Part shown: one piece after another, positions 22,701 through 34,700 of the stretch
Layout of the letters: each line of letters begins with the position of its first letter
Position numbering within the stretch: the stretch's first letter is position 1
Assembly: GCA_918807975.1 (NCBI GenBank)
Contig: OU964922.1
Span: 1,426,001 to 1,490,000, forward strand
Origin: Aplidium turbinatum
Taxonomy: Eukaryota > Chordata > Ascidiacea > Aplousobranchia > Polyclinidae
Length of the DNA stretch: 64,000 nucleotides
Direction: 5' to 3'
Position numbers and translations under genes: made by a program
The notes under the pieces: generated by a model
What the model saw: the letters and a program-made list of their open reading frames with translations, nothing else
Database searches by the model: none
What the model was told of the DNA's origin: nothing

Positions 22701-25700
22701 TTGAGTGCAATTTTTCAAAAAATTTCCGGGGGTGCATGCCCCCGAACCCCCCTACAAAACGCGTGCCTTAGGCACACTTTAACCCCCACCACTTTCATTG
22801 CTTCTCTTGCTCAACCCACCAGGATATTCCACTGCACATCAAGTGGCGATGGCTTAAATCAAACACTTTGTTGTTCTCTTCAATTCATCAAATATTTGGC
22901 CCCTCCCAAACTTTTTTTTCTGGCTACGCCACTGAGTCAGAACATGGTTTAGTGCCTCTGACAGGAAAATAAACTTGCTAAATTTACCTAAGATACCAAA
23001 GAGATGACACTAACAAACTTCCCTGGCCAGCAAATCGTAAAAAATATCAACAGGCTACTAAGTTACACGCTTACAAACTTTCGTTCACTTTCGGCGAATC
23101 TGACACTCAATCAATTGCGAAAATAAAAACGGCAACACCGCTATGACGTCACCATGGGTGGGAAGGATACATTCTTTTTCTGTGGTGAGTTGGTAAGATA
23201 TGGTACGACTGCTTCAAAACGTCAATGTGTGGAGCTCTATTGGTTTAAAGCATGTGCAAAATGAGAATTACCGAAATGAAAAAGTCAACTTATTATTACT
23301 ATCAAGGTTTAGATCAAATAGATTGAGTTTATTTTTATCAAACAGCATCTCAATTCAATTGAAACTGCATAGTTTTTCTTAAATCTTGTAGGGCTACAAT
23401 TTGGATAATTTTTTTATTTGTCCTAATCTGGCTATAGCCATTTGCAGTGTAACAGCAGTATCTCACAGACAGTACCCTTAATTTGTGGTTGAGGTAATGC
23501 CTGGAAATTGCTGTTTATGTGACAGAGTCAGTGACAAAGACGTGTGCTATCTTTTCATGCTTTCAAACAAAACAAGGTGCTGAGATGAAAGTAGTCAAAG
23601 TTTTCTTCAAGTGTTCGAAAGTGGGATGGACCATACAAAACTAGTTGTAATGTATATGTTCTCTTCACTGAAGATAATTTTGTTAACACCACCAACCCGA
23701 TTTGGATATTCTCAAATCTCAGCAATGAGTGGCGTGCTGGGAACTGTAGGTGGTGCGTTTGCCACAAGTGCGAGTCTATGACCCAGCCCAATGAATGTGT
23801 ATGTTGCCATGAAGTGCCACAGACGAAACAACTTTTGAAGAAAGACGCATCTAGCTGTGTTACGGTACTAATTTGACCGATTTTGAGGCACACTTACATC
23901 CTGCAGTTCTGACGACTTTTTCTATGAGGAGCAGGAAGAAATAGAGAAAAAGCAATAAACCGAAAGGAGAAAACGGAGACCTATAAAAAGAGTAAGGAAG
24001 GATGCTACATTAGGCTAAAAATACCCTTAACGCTAAAGAATGCACACTAAACGAAGTGATTTTATTTCCTTGCAGGCAGTATCGGTAATTAGTCGCTTAC
24101 AGGCATGTAGGCTATTGGAGTGGATACTACAAGGTGATGCTCTCGAAGCAACAATCGGATTGTGCTGCCGTCATGCACTGTTTGGCGAATCCGAAACAAT
24201 TTTAAAGTCCAGATGGCCGTTACACCGGACTTCAATGGCCAACTGAAGGCACATTATGAGAGAGAGAGAGAACTTTTATTTATTTATGAATAGTGATGAA
24301 TTAAATATGAATGATGATTCGTACGTGTTCTTCATTTTTCACTTCAAGTAGGCCAGGCCCGTAATTATACATTTTAGCTTGGGGGAGCTCAAAAGCTGTT
24401 GCGAAGTAAAAGGCTATGCACATAACATTTGTAGTTGCAATTAGTCTAATTTGCGGTTTTTCGGGCAAAGGCATGGCATATGTTATGAAGTCACAAGGTG
24501 CTAGATAGCAGTAATTTCGAATGATTGGGATAATTCCAACCAAAATGATTGCAGAATAGAATAGATGCAATCAGTGGCGTAGCCAGGAATTTGTAAAGGG
24601 GGGGTTTTGACGGCCCAGCGGCGGGGGGTCTGGGGGGCCTCCCCCAGAAAAATTTTGAAAAATTGTTTTGAATTTGGTGCATTCTGAGAGCATTTTCAAC
24701 AAAAATGTGGGTATGAATATTCCTGTAAAATTGTGCTGTCCGGTGGCATAGCAAAAGAATAAGATCATGTTTTCTTCGGCATTTTTCGGAAATAAAGCTA
24801 AGTCTCTATGTTTTCTTGTTGCTAAATCCTGGCTGAGATGTTTGAATGTTTGGTATTGACAAAACTCGCTCTTTTAATGCAGTTTTGCTTAAAATTGGGC
24901 CATTTCTTTTTAGACTGAAAGCATCACACGTGCCAAAAGGGGGGGGGGGGGTTGTAATCCCAACCCCCCCCCCTGGCTACCCCACTGGATGCAATATTTT
25001 TAACACACAACTTTGTCAGGAATGACCCTCGTGACTTTGTCTGGTACAGGTCTCCACCAAACCAATTTATCCCCTTTGGGGTGTAATATTCTGCAGTAAA
25101 CGCCAAAAAACACTAACAGCTATCCAAGCTGATACCAATGTTGATTTATTTGTTTTTAAGAGGTATTCATGGACAATATTTCCAAAACCAGCATCTTACT
25201 CCATTGTAATTGCTTTTACCTGAGATGCCTTGCCAAAAAACTCACCCAAATTTAAAAATCATTATCGTGCGATCTGTCTGGAATAACCCTATAACTATTA
25301 CGCCACCAGTAGCCTACATAACAACTACAAAATTACAAGCAAGATAATTGTACAAAGTGACATATGAGAATCAAAAAAAATTAAATATAGAAAGTCTTGG
25401 GTCTGGGATTACCGTAGGCTACTCATTTGGAATTGGAAAACCAAATGTAGCTTGCCTGGCAGAGTTTTTACTTTGAGCTTGGGGGGGCATTGCCCCCCCA
25501 AGCCCCCCCGGCAGTTACGGGCCTGAAGTAGGCTATATTTTAGGTTGTGTAGGAACGTATCCAGTACAGTTTTAGTAAACTGCAAAAAACAATAAATCTT
25601 TGAAAAAAGCAACCGCTTGTACCAACTCCGACCAAACTGTGATCCACCAATTACATCTAAAAAGCATTTGTTTCATCCGTCGCTAACGACGCCCACCCAG

Positions 25701-28700
25701 TATGACGTAACACCACCAAAGTCGTCCCAGAGCAGTGAAATATGGAGTTTCGCCTGTGGTGGCGCTGCGGAACTGTCGTTTTGTATAAATTTCTCCCTAA
25801 TTAGTCGAGCTTCGAGGTTAAAATTAAAACGTTCGCTAAGCATAGAAAAGTTACTATACTTGGGACCAACCTGTCAGGGGCACTTTAAGTGGCTATCGTC
25901 CGATTGTGACCCTTCTAGCACTCAGCCAGAGAGTTGATCAGTGCTTTGAACGTTGTTTGGTAATTGCAGAAGAAAAAAGAGTTATGACAGGGGCAAGAAT
26001 CGAACCCACGTCTTCTAAATGTATTCCCTAGCCCTAACCTTGCAAGACACGCTGGCTACAGCGCAACGCTCAATAAATTTACTTTCTATAAGAACTGTTT
26101 GGTTTTTTTTTCTGTTCTACCTGTAACTTCCGTTTATGTAATAACGTCACAAACAACGCAGCTTCTGATTGGTTCGTGCTGTACAAGCACTTCCAAAAAT
26201 TGTTTTGTTAAAAAAATGAGGTTTGAAATTTGAATAAGGCGTGGAGTGGCTATAGCCTGCACAGTGCACAACATCACTTATAGGTTCAAGCGGCGTTTGT
26301 GATATAATTGCTTCTGCCATTGAACAGCACCATTTCTGCTGAATCATTATTATGGATCATAATGTTCTTTATAAGTAGTTTCAGGCAACAAGCCAGTGTG
26401 ACAGACGAGATATGACTAAAATGCAAACTGCTTTTAAGCATAAAACATGACAAACTGATTGAATATTATTTTTTGAACGTTTACCTTCTTCAGTGAGAAA
26501 AAGAACAGATTGGGATCGATCTCCCCTTTACCAAGGTTGCCAGTGCACGAGAAGATGGCGTTTTTACCACGGTTTCTTTGAATGACAGTATTCGTGCAAG
26601 TGAGGGCGGGGTTTATCGCTGTGCGATGATCTGTGACGAAACAACCAATCAAATACTTTCATTGATCTCAATTTTGTTACTTAGCGAGTAACACTTTTTG
26701 AGTGACTGACAGCTGCGTGTATGTGCACTTTACAACACTGTACACAATACAACAGTATCGTATCATCGTATCTTAACCTTCTATATCTTATGTTGCAACT
26801 GTAGACTTCTGAAAATGTGGTGGCACACCGAAAGGTGGGCGCGGAAATTTTTTATGTGTACCGGTATTTCTCTTGAATTTCTTGCATTTGTTTTACATAG
26901 GCCTCATAATTGCATTATTTTTAATTTCCATGCGGCGCACCTTCCATGGTGCATCCGCTTAAGAAACGCCGCAGTAGAGTAACATATCCAGATTCAACTT
27001 TGTGATCTTCAGCAACAAAGTTTTGCTTTTACAAATGTAACAAAGTAACTGTAAAACATACGAATCACGCAGATTGGTTTCGTCACAATGTAGCGCGTCA
27101 TTCCTTTATACGTCACAGAGCAGGTGTAAAAGCCGGCATGATCAAATGTGAGGGATGGAATGATGAGCTGAAACAAAGCAAATGATTACTAGACACTAGT
27201 AAGCATTTGTACTTGACGTTGAGGATAATCGTTTGTCTTTAGTGCCAGAGCGACTCTTTCAAAAACAATCCAAACAGTTTCTAACATTTGTAGAATACAG
27301 AATATAGGTGCCACATCACTATATGAAATTAAATGAGTCAGTTCACCAGATATTTAGTCCACTAACATGGCCGCCATGACCTTCTGGTGGAAACCCACAA
27401 AGCGTTTCGCATGATTATCATCCGAGTCACCTTGTGGTAGTTTAGCGTAGTTAACGCAAGAAGAGCGTATCATGATATTAAGACACATCGCTTACCTGGT
27501 TCTTATCGTTTTTCGACACATCTTTAGGAAGGTCCGAGCAATTTCTTTCCCATCTGTACAGTCCTTTCTGGCTTTGTAAAATTCTTGGATAAGTGTTCAT
27601 ATTCTCTGGCAGATAAAATAAAAATGAAGTAACTTAACTTTTTTTCTCTGTTAGTAACTTTATACTTCATTCAGATGAAGTTTCGTGAGAGAATTTGCTT
27701 TTCGTACCATGGACACTCGGACAGGCAAGACAAAACAATACAACGAAGTTAAGCGTAATAATACGTAACACTAGCCGAAGATATTTCAACTGTTTTTAGA
27801 TAATTTGAGGTCGTTGATTTTGAGAATGCAGTCAGTTTTAGTCTATTAGATCTAGTTTTATAGTTACGGTGATTCCACTGCATTAGTGCACTAATGCATA
27901 TAATTGCTCATGTAAAATCTATTTTCGAGTCAAATATATTGTTAAAAGACACAAATCAATTTCAGCAAGCCAACAAAAAACTTGAAAACGTACACACAAA
28001 CATAGGATTAATAGGTATGGTAGCTTCTTATTCTTCACCTTGCTTAAAGTGCCACTGACAGGAAAATAAATTTGCTAAATTTACCTAAGATACCAAAGAG
28101 ATGACACTAACAAACTTCCCTGACCAGAAAATCGTAAAAAATATCAACAGGCTACTAAGTCACACGCTTGCAAACTTTCATTCACTTTCGGCGAATCTGG
28201 CACTCATTTAATTGTGAAAATAAAAACGGCAACACCGCTGTGACGTCACCATGGGTGGAAAGGATGCTTTCTTTCTCTGTGGTGAGTTGGTAAGGTATGG
28301 TACGACTATAACAAAACGTCAATGTGTGGAGCTCTATTGGTCTAAAGCAGTGGTTCTTAACTTTTTAACAGTGGGGGACCGGCAAAATTTTTAAAAAATG
28401 TTCGCGGACCGGCAACCAAAGATCGTAGTGAATAGAATGAATATTTGTAACGTTTTGTTAACCAAAGTTGTCGTTGCGCACCATAATGCAAGGTTTTAGC
28501 ATATGATTTGTATTCAGGACGAAAATTAGAATAAAACGGCAATCAAATCAACTCAAACAGAAAAATGTCAATCCATTTCCATACAAAATCAATGTCAGTG
28601 GGAAATTTGCTACTGTTACGCTGCCAGTAGCCTATGTGAGGAAAACGAGATATCAAAGAAGTTTCTAAAACACGTAGCTCTGTTTCGGCATCCAGGAGAT

Positions 28701-31700
28701 TTCTTTGCTTTGTAAAAGCCAGACATGAAAAAGAACTGTCGTTTCTAAATGGCTGGTTGAAACAATTACCATCAAATCGATTGTTTTGAAAGTTAAGCAC
28801 GAATTCGTTTGCAAGAGATAACCAGAAGAGTGACGATGATGTTTTTCGAATCTGGACTGAAAAGTAGAATCATAACATATTGTAATTCAATCAGACTTGC
28901 TTTTTCATGAAGATTAAGGTCACATGTGTTGACATCATGTTTATCCAAAAGTTTCCATGTCGAGGATCTTCATGTTACGTGAAATGAATCGTTAAAATTG
29001 TTAGCCAACTCTTTCAATTGTTGACTTACAACGCTCAGCACCTCTTTTTAATTTTTTCACCACTCCATTTCACCAGCATTTTCCACAGCAAATCGGCTTG
29101 TCTTTATCCCGGAACTTCAAACTTATCTAATTCCAAATTTTCGTCTCCAACGACTTTGAAATTTTTCAAAATCAAGGACAAAATTCCCCATTTGTTTATG
29201 CATTTCTGTGCTTCAAAAATTTTTGAAAACTATTATGCAATTTGTCACAAAAACATTATCAACGGCACAGAATTAGGTCATCAAAAAGTTCACCTTTATT
29301 ATCAAACAATTTTACGTGGAGATATGTCAGTTTTACAGCTGTGCATGTTTCACAGTGCGATCACAATTTTACAATATGCTAATGACTCCACATTAAAATA
29401 AGCTTTGCAGAAAGTAAGATCTTTTGCGGACCGGCAAAAAAATTACACGGACCGGCGGTTAAGAACCACTGGTCTAAAGCATGTGCAAAATGAGAATTAC
29501 CGAAATGAAAATGTCAACTTATTATTACTATCAGGTTTAGATCAAATAGATTGAGTTTATTTTTATCAAACAGCATCTTAATTTAATTGAAATTGCAGTT
29601 TTTCTAAACTCTTGTAGAGCTACAATTTTGATAATTTTTTATTTGTCCTAATCTGTCTATAGCCATTTGCAGTGTAACAGCAGTATCTCACAAACAGTAT
29701 CCTTAATTTATGGTTGAGGTAATGCCTGCAAATTGCTGTTTATGTGTCAGTGACAAAGACCGTGTGCTATCTTTTCATGCTTTCAAACAAAATAAAGTGC
29801 TGAGAAGATGATAGTCAAAGTTTTCTTCAAGTGTTCGAAAGTGGATGGACCAAACAAAAATAGTCGTATACAGTATGTTCTCTTCACTTCACTAGAGATG
29901 ATTTTGTTAACACGACCAACCCGATTTGGATCTTCCCAGCAATGAGTGGCGTGCTGGGAGCTCTAGGCGGTGCGTTTGCCACAAGTGCGAGTCTGTGTCC
30001 CAGCCGAATGAATGTGTATGTTGCCATGAAGTGCCACAGACGAAAGAAATTTTGAAGAAAGACGCATCTAGCTGTGTTACCAATTTGACCGATTTTGAGG
30101 CACACTTACACCCTGCAGTTCCGAGGACTTTTTCTATGAGGAGCAGAAAGTACTGGAGAAAAAGCAATAAACCGAAAGGAAAAAACGGAGACCTATCAAA
30201 AGAGTAAGGATGTTACATTAGGCTAAAAATACCCTAAACGCTAAAGAATGCACAGTAAAAGAAGTGATTTTATTTCCTTGCAGGCAGTATCGGTAATTAG
30301 TCGCTTACAGGCATGTATTGGAGTGGATACTACAAGGTGGTGCTCTCGGAAGCAACAATCGGATTGTCCTGCCGTCATGCACTGTTTGGCGAATCCGAAA
30401 CAATTTCAAGTCCAGATGGCCGTTACACCGGATTTCAATGGCCAACTGAAAGCACATTATGAGAGAGAGAGAACTTTTATTTGTTTATGAATAGTGATGA
30501 ATGACGATTTCTTCATTTTTCACTTCAAGTATATTTTAAGTTTTGTAGGAACGCATCCAGTACAGTTTTAGTAAACTGCAAAACACAATAAATCTTTGAA
30601 AAAAGCAACCGCTTGTACCAACTCCGACCAAACTGTGATCCACTAATTACATCTAGAAAGCATTTGTTTCATCCTTCGCTATCGACGCCCACCCAGTATG
30701 ACGTAACACCACCAAAGTCGTCCCAGAGCAGTGAAATATGGAGTTTCGCCTGTGGTGGCGCTGCGGAGCAGTCGTTTTGTATACATTACGCCCTAACCAG
30801 TCGAGCTTCGAGGTTAAGATTAAAACGTTCGCTAAGCATAATTCTGCGCTAGGAAATGCTTAGAAAAGTTACTATACTTGGGTCCAACCTGTCAGGGGCA
30901 CTTTAAGTGTCTCCCATAAACTTGCGCTTAAGAGATCTACGAGAGTGAACTGCAAAAGCAGCATCGCGTTTAATAGACCAGCATTATTCAGCATGGTAGC
31001 ATCCCATCTCCCTTGATATTTGACTTCCATCTCACTTATGTCTTGATGAAATCGCTTCCCTTGCTCGTCACCCAAATCGCCAAGATTCGCAGGAAGGCAG
31101 TCTAGATGATTGTGCAGAAAATGAAGTTTGATGCTTATGTTAACATCAATATCCTAGAGTGTTCTGAGTAAGTTAGACACGAGCTCTTTGCAATTGGATG
31201 CCTTTTTATTTGCCAAAAAAATCTTAACCACTTTCACAAAAGCATCCCAGGTACACAGTTCTTTTTCATTCATAGAAGATGGGAAGTTTGGATCATTGAT
31301 TAATTTTCTGATTTGAGGCCCATCAAATATGCCGGCTTTTAACTTTTCAATTGTTAATCCTGGAAATTTTGTGCAAATATATCTGAAACAATTTCCATCT
31401 TTATCTAGTGCGTATCCACCTTGCATTCCAAGCAAAAAATCAATCATTTTCAAATCAACACAAAAGTCCAATTGTGCTTACAATCATGATTTTTTTTTCC
31501 AAAACAAATTTGGTTTCGTTATACTTTTCTTTGAGAGTTGTTGAATGTTCAAGTGGTACAGATCCATAACCATTTCTATTATGCAGTAAAACACATTTTA
31601 AACTTCGTTTACAGCTGTCAATAAAAAGTCGCCAATCTTGAGGATTGTATTCTGCTACTACCCCAAACTTTTTAAGAACACCTTCCACATCGGTGCAGTA

Positions 31701-34700
31701 TACAATCGTTTTCCCGAGAAAAATAGGGCAAAAATTCGACATGGCGTTTCCGATAGAAAGTGGTTACAGAACCTGGTTCAAAAATATTTTCTTCTTTGAG
31801 TCTTGAAGCCAGTAACTCAAAAGATTTCTTTGATAAATTTAAATCTCTCGCCAAATCATTGAGTTTTCCCTGAGAAAAAAGTTGACAAGGTAAAATAGCA
31901 GGAGGAAATTCGATTTCAGCAAGGGTGAAATCACTGTCAGTGGAAGCTTGCTCGTCTTCGCTGTCAGGAAGTAAATCCAATAGTGGCAACCCTTCAAAAT
32001 CAGGAACAGGAAGTTTTTCACTGTGTAGCACTGGCCTGATTGCTGAAGCTAGGCTTGGATATTGCAAGGAAGTCCTATTTTTGCCTTTTTTGTTTACTGC
32101 TCAAAAATAGTAGTCGCTTTTATGATCTTTTGGTTCACTCCACACCATTGGAATAGCAAACCTTAATCCTTTTCTTCGTTTGTGCGTCCATTGACATAAA
32201 TGTTCTTTGCAAGTTTTGCAAACATTGTGGAGAGCCCAAGACTTATCATGATCCCACAACTTCACTTTAAAGTAGGGCAATTGTAAAATTGTCAAAATCA
32301 CTGTAACTTAAAAAGTTGACCTGATGGAAAAAAACTGATTGCATTTTCGGAATCAGCGCCCTAAAGTTAGTCTAAATCAGTTCAAAAACTGCCAGCACCA
32401 ACAATTGTGTCGGCCAGTGTAACATATATTACACACATTTACAAATAGTTTTAAGAGTCGTACGTTTTCGGCTTAACTTAAGCCCTCATCAGGAATATGA
32501 AAATACTTATAAGATGTTGTCCTTTTATTTTGAAATGGATTTGTAAATTTGAAACTATTGAGTCACCATCTAATGTAAGTCATCGCACGAGTCTCCCACA
32601 AGTCAGTAGCTCCAAACTGAGTTAGCAACATTTGAGCCAGTGGGTCAAGTTGATGAACTGAGCAAATAACAACTGGGCAAGCCGAAACTTGACATATGTC
32701 ACAAGTCAGCAAACTCAGTTTATCAAGCAATGACCAAGCAAGCCGACGTGAGCACGTAAATCTCATTTTCTGACTTGGCAGTATAGCTGAAATGCACTTT
32801 CTGAGTTGTCGCATACCAAGTGGTTGAACTACGTCATCGCACAAAGCTTGGTATTGTGATAAATCAGAAACACCTCGAAAGACAAACTTTTCAAATCATT
32901 CTGGGTCCATTCTCGCACAAGCAGTAACTCGTATCGCTGTGCAACTAAAATCTTGAAGATTTTAAAGTAATTTCATCCTAAATATTTTCAGGAAAACGTC
33001 AGCCACATACAGTACAACTTTTTTTTTGTCGTTATTACATCTTGTCTACATTATATCCTTTTACCTTACTCAAACTTTTTACTTTTCAAACTTTTCAAAC
33101 TTACTCGAACTCTTGGCATTTTCATTTGAAAATAAAATAAAAATACCAGTTTTGAAATTGTTGTACATGACGCCAGAAAGTTTGGCAGTACGACAAAAAT
33201 TAAAAAAAAAAATTGTTCGTAGCATTCGCGTAGAATGGAAGGTAGAAAATAAATTGACCAATTCATAACTACTCCGTTTGAAGCCAAGTCAAGGGTTACT
33301 TTGCACTGGAAAGAATGTTATTGCTTATGTGCTGCTCACCACTGCAGTCGTAGATCTTAACGCCTCGCGTGATGTCATGACGTGTAGGCCCAGATTGAAG
33401 TTGTATGACCTCCTGGCAAGTAAGTTGCTCGAAAGGGATGATATGGAGTTGGACTTCAGAGAAAAGGCATTTGCTCAAATGAGGAACCTTTCACGTACAA
33501 ATAATATGGTCAAAGTTTTCTTCTGGTATAAAATTTTTCAAACTGTCACCACACAATGTGCAATTGTTACGATGTCTTTAATTTAAAAGCCTGACGAGTT
33601 GCATGACGAGTTCATGCCAATATGATCAAACCGTATGTATGATATAAACCGTACAAAATCGAAAACCTAGACAGCAAACCAGCCGTTTTTACATTGATTC
33701 AACGTCTGTAGGCATTAAATCAGTGTAAAAAACGGCTGATTTACTGTCTGGGGAGGCATCTGCAGTTAATTGATATGCATTATGTTAACAATACTTAAAG
33801 GGTGTGGATGTATTTTTACAAAACATTACAAGCCTGTTTTTATTTTACTGTAATAGGCTGCTTTTAACCTTCTTCAAATGAAGTTTGTTCACCTGCATAG
33901 TCATCGTGAACTTTAGTGAGGAATTGTATTCTAAATCGTCCAAGTGCAGACCAACTCCATTCTCGTATTCTAAAGATTCATATGTCACAGAAGCGTTGAA
34001 AAGCAAAGTGCCATTCTCACTCCATATGTGACACTGAAATAGAAATCATCGATTGTTACGCTTCTACAGTTTACTTCTCATCATAACCGCTAACAAAGTC
34101 TCACTAGTTTTTAGAGCAGGGATGCAGGTCAGATTCGGCCCATTTCTATAGTTGATACTTTTCCCCAGACCATTACAAAGACCAGTGCACTCAACTAACC
34201 AAACAAAGCAGGGGCAGTTATATCTAATAGATAGGCAGTGAGAGTGCAATTATGGTTTTACAGGACCACTGGTCAAATTTTAAACTTATTTTTGCTCATG
34301 ATCTGAAAATTTGTCCAGCGCTGCGTGAGATGATTCCATGTGCAATGCAACAAAGAAAAAAAGGAAACATTAACTTATGTTTCCAATGTATACAAAACAA
34401 GTTACTATGTATAGTTTATAATGTCATCACATAAAGACGTTCATATTGCATATATCCTTTTACAATGCTGCCTTTGTCTGAGCAAACATTTTGTTGAATC
34501 GTTTTGCCCCTGACCCATAAAGGCCTTCCCAAAAACTCACCAACAGCTCATGATCTGAGTCCCATTCATATACTTCATTAAACTGGTAATAGAGATCGTT
34601 CAATCGAGACTCTTCCTGATCCAAAAACCAGTTGCAGTTGATCTGAAACGGCCATCCAGCATACGTTGTGACGTAATTGGAGGGGAATGTGACGTTCTCG

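Larger units (their letters stand above)
22952..25884 (+). mobile_element. TTAA-target DNA transposon, copy 1
   Basis: The left end (GTGCCTCTGACAGG) and right end (CCTGTCAGGGGCACT) are inverted. A TTAA follows on the right (25885-25888) and a mutated TTTA sits on the left; unit A has the unfilled GTTTAAGTGG. About 1.7 kb of its own sequence matches copy 2 (28048-30902). It holds a decayed cysteine-rich reading frame near 23715-23950 and a nested hAT-like element (24354-25525). The superfamily is uncertain; TTAA targets occur in Kolobok and piggyBac. Confidence 0.8.
28044..30906 (+). mobile_element. TTAA-target DNA transposon, copy 2
   Basis: Element 28048-30902 with ends AGTGCCACTGACAGG and CCTGTCAGGGGCACT, flanked by intact TTAA on both sides. 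It contains a nested hAT (28348-29471). Its own ~1.7 kb matches copy 1 closely. A reading frame beginning near 29714 starts MPANCCLCVSDKD then FHAFK, weakly like a C2CH (THAP-type) finger, and a separate cysteine-rich frame follows at 29926-30207. No DDE catalytic region was recognised, so this may be a shortened or partner-dependent element. Confidence 0.85.
27769..32419 (-). mobile_element. CACTA-like DNA transposon holding two nested elements
   Basis: Inverted ends: left CACTAGCCGA, right inverse CACTGGCCGA, flanked by TAA on both sides (27766-27768, 32420-32422). A CACTR terminus with a 3-bp duplication fits the CACTA/Mirage/Chapaev group. Its own sequence is 27769-28047 and 30907-32419 (about 1.8 kb); the rest is a TTAA transposon. 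It lies in the gene B intron between exons 4 and 5, inside a hammerhead-like repeat, and is absent from unit A. Confidence 0.75.

Noticed and set aside
29018-29401. 127-codon plus-strand frame
   Set aside because: Lies wholly inside a hAT-like element, A+T-rich codons, and no transposase motif.
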